64,000 bases of DNA from Trichobilharzia szidati (taxonomy: Eukaryota; Platyhelminthes; Trematoda; Strigeidida; Schistosomatidae). The stretch covers positions 37,582,804-37,646,803 of the forward strand of contig OX235277.1 in NCBI GenBank assembly GCA_944472155.2, given 5' to 3'. Positions 57,900-64,000 of the stretch are shown here, piece after piece (within the stretch, counting starts at the first letter, position 1; every line of letters begins with the position of its first letter). Below the pieces are notes generated by a model. The model was not told the origin of the DNA. It made no database searches and saw only the letters and a list, made by a program, of their open reading frames with translations. The position numbers were made by a program, and so were the translations under genes.

Positions 57900-58775
57900 G
57901 ATGGTAAAAGCACATGGTGGCGAGGATTCGAGGAATTTTCGGATGTAGGCTTGATGAACAAGGATTTAGTGGTCAACGTCTCAACCCCACTTAAACATAT
58001 ATTTTTGGAACTGTCGCTCTATCCGTTCACTACGATTGTTGAATTTTTCCTTAATCGAATCATCTCCTTGGGGTCAATCAGTTCACACCTAGCTAATTAC
58101 CCACGTTCTGATAATCTAACTACCTCTGATCTATTGGTCTGACTTACCTATGTGGTTAACCTTTCAGTCACTTAAAGGTATTTTGTAGATTAAATTATTT
58201 TGTCCAGTTTAGTGAATGAGCCTGTCCTTTAGGTAGTTTGTAGGTTTTCAATGCCAGTCTGATTCCTGTTGTGTTAAAAAACCTACGTAACTTTCCAGAT
58301 GTTTCTTCTTTATACAGTAGAACTATAGATGGTTTAAATCCTTTCTTTTTTATGTTTTGGCTAATACTTCCACTACTATTTTCCCCTTCTTGTGAGCTTT
58401 TGAAACCTCCCGAATGGATTTTATAGGATGATTAATGGTGCAAACCCTTCTTCTATTTGTTTTATTTCATCATTTAAGTCTTTCGAAGTACTACTTGGAG
58501 TTCTTTTTGGCTTTATTCGACACTTGACCAAGCCTCCCTCTAAAGATAATGCGTGAGATGAATTAAAGGCTAGATGTCTGCTAGAATGCATTGGCTTTTT
58601 CGAATGCTGGTGTTTAGTTTACCTTCTCCTGTTCAATTTATTTTGAAATCTGAAACCAACTTATTCTCATTGTTCACTTTCTGACTCAAATGTTAATTTC
58701 ATTCCTTCTATTACTGAATTTATAGGTGTGTAGAAACCAGAGACATGTTCTATTTTTTTCAACACTGTCAAGAAT
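57900..58775 (-). mobile_element. PLE, heavily decayed
   Basis: In reverse, worn matches to the 2391-4346 PLE: the KISNLEKSS end, ggtcaatcagttcacacc, the GTRVAFKPT region (gtaggttttcaatgccagtc) and RT traces to 58770. No open frame survives. Confidence 0.6.
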
Positions 58776-59019
58776 TAGGCGGAATATTCCTAATAAACAA
58801 AGAATAATCCTCAAAGTAAAAGACATAATGAATCACAGATAGGAAAGTTTCATCAAGCAGCGGGTATAATTGGCCTGCATACTAAAGGTGTTGCTGATCT
58901 CTGAGTGTTGATGTATACACGCTAGAAGCTGTTCAGTTACTCGGTGAATTATATCAAACAAGTAATAATTATAAGCGTGCACATGTGTTGGACACAAGCC
59001 TGGCTCTTTTGTCAACAGC

Positions 59020-59170
59020 TGCCCTTAATAAGTCAATATTAAACATCAGATGACCGGCCAGAAAGGAATGCTAACAAGCAACTCTGGTGGGGCAACGAAC
59101 CAACCAACAATCTATTGCCCAAAAAATATGCCGAAGGAAATTGAGTTGGGTTGGTTATAATCTTTAGGAG
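59020..59170 (+). mobile_element. RTE-like LINE C-terminus, left part
   Basis: atcagatgaccggccagaaa, ggggcaacgaaccaacc, then QKICRRKLSWVGYNL. The frame stops at ctttaggag (59162-59170), where an element is inserted; it resumes at 59910. Confidence 0.65.
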
Positions 59171-59376
59171 GGCAAAGTTAAACTTTAAGCACCACTGACT
59201 ACCAATCAGCGAGTGACCTAGAATGCACCAATCACGTGAAGGAGGCAATTTTGTGTGTGGATTACATATATTTTTGAAAAAAATGCATAAAAATTGTAGG
59301 AAAGTGTTATAGAGGATATCTTTCTCTCACATGTGATAAAAATAGCCCTCAGTTATAGGTTGGAGTATCAACAGAG

Positions 59377-59566
59377 TATAATTCCATTGTGGGTAAAATT
59401 TATTTTGATGAAGTCTCATTGTGTGATACAGTAATATTTCCTGAGCAATACATTGTGCTTGAAACGTTGTCATAAGTAAATATTAGTGTATAACACCTTT
59501 ATCAAAATAAATTTTACCCACAATGGAATTATACTCTACCATCACAGTGCACAAGTTCTATTCTTA
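59377..59566. mobile_element. 190-bp PLE-derived palindrome (mini-PLE)
   Basis: Arms attccattgtgggtaaaat (59380) and its complement (59510) enclose sequence resembling PLE arms (tgtgtgatacagtaatattt, gcttgaaacgttgtcat). It ends with the unpaired extension seen in larger PLEs (actctaccatcacagtgcac). tatcaacagag at 59366-59376 and 59567-59577 is an 11-bp target duplication. No coding at all. Confidence 0.7.
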
Positions 59567-59611
59567 TATCAACAGAGCAATTTAACCACATTCTATGCAC
59601 ATAATTATTTA

Positions 59612-59735
59612 GGTCTTCTAACTCTAACAATAACCCTAATCTTCCCTCAACTTAACCCTAAACTAACTGTAATCTAACTCGAACCCACCCTAACTGGTCG
59701 CTGGCTTAAGGCGTACCTTAATCTTTCCTAAACCT
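59612..59735. repeat. degenerate CCCTAA-like stretch
   Basis: Repeated ctaac/ccctaa/cttaaccc units, reminiscent of the TTAGGG telomere repeat on the other strand. It lies inside the 59171-59909 element. Confidence 0.5.
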
Positions 59736-59909
59736 TAGTTGTCACTTGCCAGATATCCCATTTAATAGCATAACACTTCGATGAGCATATTTTATTGATG
59801 ATGACGACATTATTTGCCAGGTTTCACTAACTTGCTCAGGACGCGTTTCAAGGTCATTGGTGCGATCACGCTCCACTGGTAGTTAGTGGTGCTTAAAGTT
59901 TAACTTGGC

Positions 59910-60112
59910 CTTTAGGAGATTACTGAATGAAAGCAGGCACCAGGCAGGACCTCGAGTAGAACCCAAATGGGCACTGGTCCGAGTGTGACACTGAGGATAT
60001 CGTTTGAGAGGAAAATGAAGGGGTAAAAGCTACTGAGGACAATAGAGGTAGATGCAGACGTGCTGGTGAGGCCCTACATTCAACTGGGAATCCAAGGGAA
60101 TAATACATGAGT
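59910..60112 (+). mobile_element. RTE-like LINE 3' end, right part
   Basis: Continues the LINE after the insertion: gcaggacctcgagtagaacc, gaggatatcgtttgag, terminal acattcaactgggaatcc. Ends about 150 bases from exon 1. Confidence 0.65.
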
Positions 60113-60258
60113 TGAACGTTAATGGAATAAATTCTTTAGGATTTTTATAATACTTTCGCAATACATATTACGAGTTATCTGTACCCATGATAACTTCTAA
60201 GACAGCAAGCATTTTACAAGCAAGAAAAGAATGAAAATATAACTACCAAGGAACTCAC

Positions 60259-60426
60259 ATTATTATTATTTGTTGCATTTTCAATACTTTTCAACCAACT
60301 GATGTACTGGTTTTCAAGATCATTTGACGACAACCGATCAGCCTGATTATAAACTGTACTGCTGGAATTCCTCCATTGTTGTACACAGTTAATACTGTTG
60401 TCATTGTTTAAATTTTTCGAAATGTC
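60259..60426 (-). CDS. internal exon 1 of the host gene (56 codons)
   Basis: The 3' splice site is a T-rich tract ending in ttttttag-like sequence just above 60426, and the 5' splice site is gtgagt at 60253-60258. The exon is open in phase 0 for exactly 56 codons. It starts DISKNLNNDN and ends SIENATNNNN. Composition is Asn/Ser-rich with a short less polar patch, YISWLKSI, near the end. No domain is recognised. It is the most upstream exon visible; the start codon and 5' exons lie further upstream, beyond what I can identify. The next exon is 7.6 kb downstream. Confidence 0.72.
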
Positions 60427-60504
60427 CTAAAAAGATTAAAGCGGGAAAAATATATGTAGAAAAAGGAGCGATATTTAAATGCTTGATCACAGACTTATAA
60501 GCAA

Positions 60505-60745
60505 TGAAAAGCCGGGGAGTACTGGACATTTATTTAATCATAGTAATTGAGACAGTCCAACAGTAGGCACACATGACTCCATCAGAGATCAAACTTACTA
60601 CCTTCAGGTTACGCAGCTCACTCGAGGACCATTCATTCACTTGGACGAAACCCAACTACCAATGAATTCTAACTAATGTGAGTTCGCAACTTTTAGTGCC
60701 ACTGCCAGCCAGTGTTATCGGTGAGTATTTCTGTCCATAACCAAC
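60505..60745 (-). repeat. SINE-B, diverged
   Basis: ggggagtactggacatttat, then worn head (gaggaccattcattcact) and the gtgagtatttctgtcc flank. It lies about 80 bases upstream of exon 1. Confidence 0.5.
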
Positions 60746-61149
60746 TTGATGGGCTGCACTGTCGGAAATTCGAAAACGAAACTACTGAAAACCAAGAAGC
60801 AGTGGACTCTTTCACAGTACTTACTAGTGACCATGCATGGGATCTGGCCTGTGAACACTGGATTGCGTGTGGAGAGGAGGTTATGGTTCGAATGCTGAAT
60901 CATGCATGAATAGATTATTCCACATTAAAATGAAGCAGCTACCCATTTCATCAGTTTATTGTGACATATGAGAACAAACAGACACTGACTACACAACTTG
61001 TGGAAAAAACAAGAAAAATAATGAAGAAAGTGTACTGTTTAACAACCAATCCAATAAGATTCAGTTTGATCTAATAGGAATTATGATATTATATACCTTC
61101 AGTAGAAACTATTAACCAAATACGGGAACAAGTGGATAACCAGTCGATA

Positions 61150-62310
61150 ATTATTGGCATCCCAACGGAAATCGTAAAAGAATTGTTATTAAGGTGTACC
61201 ATGAATGTACATATGATGGCCCACTTTACAGACAAGTGAACAGGGAGGCAGTGGGTTCCGTACTGAGTCCTATTTTTTCAGATTTCTTTCTAAGTAGACA
61301 AGAGAATGGACCAAGGAACAACCTTATCAGAAGGTTCTCATTTTAGTGTCGGTATATGGATGACACCTTTATCCTTTGTGACAATGATTCGGATACAAAC
61401 ACGAAAATAAATCGATTCCATGAAGTACATTTTATCGTCAAATTCACCAGTGAAGAGGAATCTCAAAATAGAATTGCCTTCCTAGATGTCCTCGTTACAA
61501 GAAAACCAGATGGTAGTACAAAGAGAAATTTGTACAGAAAGAGCGCATGGACAGGATAATATACACATTTCATAGCTGTTTTGCTCTGCATTACCAGAAA
61601 AATTTAATGAGGAGCCTCAACTACAGGGTCAGAGCTATATGCTCTGAAGAGGTATCTAAAGATAAACTAAGGATGGTTTATGATACATCGACTGAATATA
61701 GCAATCCAGACAAATTCATCAGGAAACATATGACTAAGAAAGTGGAAAGGGACTATTCACTACCCGTAAACAAAAAGCCTTTATACATACGACTGCACTT
61801 CAAGGGAGATATAACTAGCGAAATGATTACGAAGAAGTTAAGAAATTCAGTTCAAAGAACTTTCATTGCTGGCAAATTACAAGTCTTATTTTCTACAGGA
61901 CTGGTTGTAATTCTTCGATTGAAAGATGGAGTAACTAGACTAACTACTTCTAACCGAATCTACCAATTCAATTACGTTTGTGGTGGAGCGAGTTCTATTG
62001 GCCGTTGCTCTAGGAACTTGATTTTTCGTGCTCCCTCGAGAACATCTACCAGTGTTTTTAAATAAGGGTGTAATAAAAACCATCCACAGTTCAATAGTAG
62101 ACCAGTTAGTCCAAACCGGCCACAAAGCCAGCAATGAAGAATCCATCATCATATATCGAGTACCGAAGAAATTGCCAAAAAACATCCAGGTACCGCATAC
62201 TCCAAACAGCAGAAGCTATTGTGATTCACCTAGAACAACCAGTGCTTTGTGTGCAAAAGAAGCAAGTCCATCCACTACTACTGTCCTGACCGGCCTTCAG
62301 TAGAGACTGT
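61150..62310 (+). mobile_element. PLE, reverse transcriptase through GIY-YIG
   Basis: Plus coding in several frames. RT: AVGSVLSPIFSDFFLS, then CRYMDDTFILCDNDSD (catalytic YMDD box) and IAFLDVLVTRKPDGS at 61356-61559. Thumb/linker at 61547-62030: MRSLNYRVRAICSEEVSKD, FIRKHMTKKVERDYSL. GIY-YIG: YQFNYVCGGASSIGRCSRNL, in which CGARYIGRT has become CGGASSIGRC. C-terminus after a frameshift: REHLPVFLNKGVIKTIHSS, LQTAEAIVIHLEQPVLCVQK. The N-terminal third is missing. The most complete PLE protein record here. Confidence 0.85.
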
Positions 62311-62880
62311 AAACTCATAAATTTGCATTATTATCTTTCCTAATTTTTCTGACATTCAGTTTATTGTTATTTTGATGCTACTGAACTGTAATCTATTGAT
62401 ATTATTGATTCGATGTTATTTAAGCAACATTAATGTTGTTCATAAGACTAATTCATTCATTCACTATAATGCATATAAAACTGTAGAACCTGATGAAGAA
62501 CAGCCTATCGAAAAGAGTATTCTTTGTTCAGTAATCATTCTTTTGAAAATATCCTTTGTGTTCAAGCTCTAACGTGTTATTGAGCATTTACGCCTGAGTT
62601 GTATAATTTGGCCATGAATACTTCTTTTTCGGATGACAAAACGTTCCAAGTCCAAGACTTTACTATTGAGTAATTAAAATGACATAATTCAGTGAAGTCA
62701 AAAGAACAAAATACAATGTGTTTCAATTGTATAGATCATCTTTATTCCCAATTGGTTAACTGTTTAGTCAATGCACTAATCGTGTTTATTTCGCTAAATA
62801 TACCCATTAAGACATTGAAATAAGAACAAATTAGTTCAGCGAAGAGTCTCTTTTCAGCGAATTCATGTTTATATATCGTG
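62311..62880 (+). mobile_element. PLE 3' untranslated region
   Basis: Follows the PLE stop. Near 62834 ttcagcgaagagtctctt equals the outer end of the PLE at 12062-13607, marking the likely element border. Confidence 0.5.
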
Positions 62881-62884
62881 TTTA

Positions 62885-63450
62885 TATATCAACTCTCTAA
62901 GCTGAAACAAGCCAAGTACACCGCTGATCAGCACAAACACAACCTAGCGAAACAGTCATCCAGTTTTCAGATCACTTCGATGATCTGGCTAGCAGACACT
63001 ATTGGTTGCTGTGAGTGGTCTACAACTACTCAAATCGACCAGTCAGTAGTATATGATGTATGCATGTTTGTTTCTTCTTTTTTCATCATCATTTATGGTA
63101 TCAAGCATAACACATACTGTAATATGAAAAATTTTGGTTTTCAAAAAAGACTATAGCTAAATTGTATTTCAAATCATGTTAATTGAGATTCGTGCATTAA
63201 CTTAAAAATTATGAGTTTGATTTAGCCTATTACCAGTTCGCCCAAAGTAGATAAACAGAATTCAGATGGTTTGAACTGCTTTAGCTCGCTGAATTGAGTT
63301 GAACCAAGCATACGACTGATGAGCTGGACACTAAACCAGCTTATACATGTTATTATTCATCATACGTATCTCAAGAAGGGATGAGTTTTATTCCCCCTTG
63401 GCTTTTTTGTTCGAGGAGGGGACAAATAACAAATGCATCTATTTCGGGTC
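62885..63450. other. no recognised gene
   Basis: One open plus frame (62878-63156) has no family or splice support. Confidence 0.35.
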
Positions 63451-63454
63451 TTTT

Positions 63455-63640
63455 AGGAGTTTGATTGGATGGAGGATTTCATCCTGGGCTGACATCAGTT
63501 AGAGAACCATTGGAAAACCAACTGGGAGTACTGGACAGCTGTTTCATCAAACCGGTTTAGGACTCTTCATCAGTACGTACCCACCGCAAGGGTTCGAATC
63601 AAGGACCTTCTGGTTACAAGGTAAGCTAATAGGAGTGTTA
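63455..63640 (-). repeat. SINE-B, well preserved
   Basis: Plus order: catcctgggctgacatcagt, gggagtactggacagctg, tttcatcaaaccggtttagg, actcttcatcagtacg, agggttcgaatcaagg, tctggttacaaggtaagc. Confidence 0.7.
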
Positions 63641-63649
63641 ACTGACTTC

Positions 63650-63955
63650 AGTGTTCACGCCGTCCCCAAGTAACATCAATTAAATAATTGCTGGAAACCG
63701 GAAAATAGTGGATGTGGGTTTTGTCCTAGTTTGAAACTGTCCTTCAGTGCCAACGTATAACCCAAATGGGGACCATTTGCGGGATCATTCGGCTTCAGAG
63801 ATCAACTCATCGGTCATTTAGCCCCTGGGTAGGAATTCAGTAACCCGTGAATTTTAATTTCTGTCGCTTTGAAATTTACCACTATTCTCAACCCATCCCT
63901 TTGATGAGTATTAGCTTCACCGTGACACATTTGACCAGACACATTTGCCTCCAAA
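63650..63955 (-). repeat. old SINE-B copy
   Basis: gatgtgggttttgtcctagt, gaaactgtccttcagtgcc and ttgatgagtattagcttcac follow the SINE-B order with many changes. Confidence 0.45.
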
Positions 63956-64000
63956 GCCTCAGGATGGTCGGGGGTGGGTGCCTTGCGCTGCGGGTTGGCC

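Larger units (their letters stand above)
59171..59909. mobile_element. 739-bp inverted-repeat element with GGCAA ends and 9-bp duplication
   Basis: Starts ggcaaagttaaactttaagc and ends with its near complement (gcttaaagtttaacttggc); the inverted ends run about 65 bp with substitutions. ctttaggag at 59162-59170 and 59910-59918 is a 9-bp target duplication. No coding. A 9-bp duplication is typical of Mutator-like DNA transposons, but the assignment is inference. A mini-PLE is nested inside at 59377-59566. Confidence 0.65.
8908..60426 (-). other. multi-exon host gene, seven internal exons, both ends missing
   Basis: This is the only cellular gene I can support. Seven minus-strand segments have GT-AG borders and compatible phases. 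In transcription order they are 168, 189, 388, 318, 249, 467 and 372 nt, total 2151 nt or 717 codons without a stop. Intron sizes are about 7.6, 13.9, 8.2, 6.2, 7.2 and 6.4 kb. Junction phases are 0, 0, 1, 1, 1, 0, and the split codons read ATT, CGA and CAG. The product is low-complexity, rich in Ser/Asn/Gln/Thr, with Asn runs and Pro-rich motifs (APPLPPKP, RPLPPPYY) that resemble SH3 ligands. I see no folded catalytic domain, so a disordered scaffold or adaptor region is an inference. Family unknown. All transposable elements described here except those beyond the outer exons lie in its introns. Confidence 0.75.

Noticed and set aside
62878..63156. 92-codon plus-strand open frame as a gene
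   Set aside because: Biased, non-domain translation with no support; starts at the PLE border.

Overview
The window looks like nuclear DNA of a schistosome or closely related trematode. It is AT-rich and intron-dominated, with no bacterial features. The repeats point the same way: tRNA-headed SINEs of the SM-alpha type that carry a hammerhead-ribozyme region, RTE-type LINEs whose C-termini match trematode SR2-like elements, and many Penelope-like elements (PLEs) with a GIY-YIG endonuclease. The species cannot be fixed from sequence alone. No rRNA, tRNA or CRISPR array was recognised.

The only host gene I can support lies on the minus strand and spans almost the whole window. I assembled seven internal exons by splice sites and phase, in transcription order: 60259-60426, 52503-52691, 38228-38615, 29733-30050, 23301-23549 (less certain), 15684-16150 and 8908-9279. 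Every junction keeps the reading frame, and together they give 717 codons of a low-complexity protein rich in Ser, Asn and Gln, with two proline-rich SH3-ligand-like motifs. First and last exons, promoter and poly(A) site are outside the window or unseen. I do not recognise the protein.

The introns (about 6 to 14 kb each) are packed with transposable elements, often nested. Several PLE copies have long terminal inverted arms, 8-13 bp target-site duplications, and little or no intact coding sequence between the arms; four sit inside other elements. RTE-like LINE fragments occur about every 3 kb on both strands, the longest being 53275-55900 (-), 28000-29222 (+), 30515-31892 (+) and 47485-49070 (+). 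At least four tRNA-derived SINE types are present. One shares its 3' tail with the LINEs and two share a hammerhead-like segment.

Other items are a Ty3/Gypsy-like remnant (integrase tail, polypurine tract, split LTR) at 45530-46389, a broken coding-like segment at 44885-45441, two foldback elements with GGCAA ends and telomere-like interiors (16203-16459 and 59171-59909), and a ~250 bp dispersed repeat at 30090-30345 and 50270-50530. Apart from the host exons, almost every open frame here belongs to a decayed transposon.
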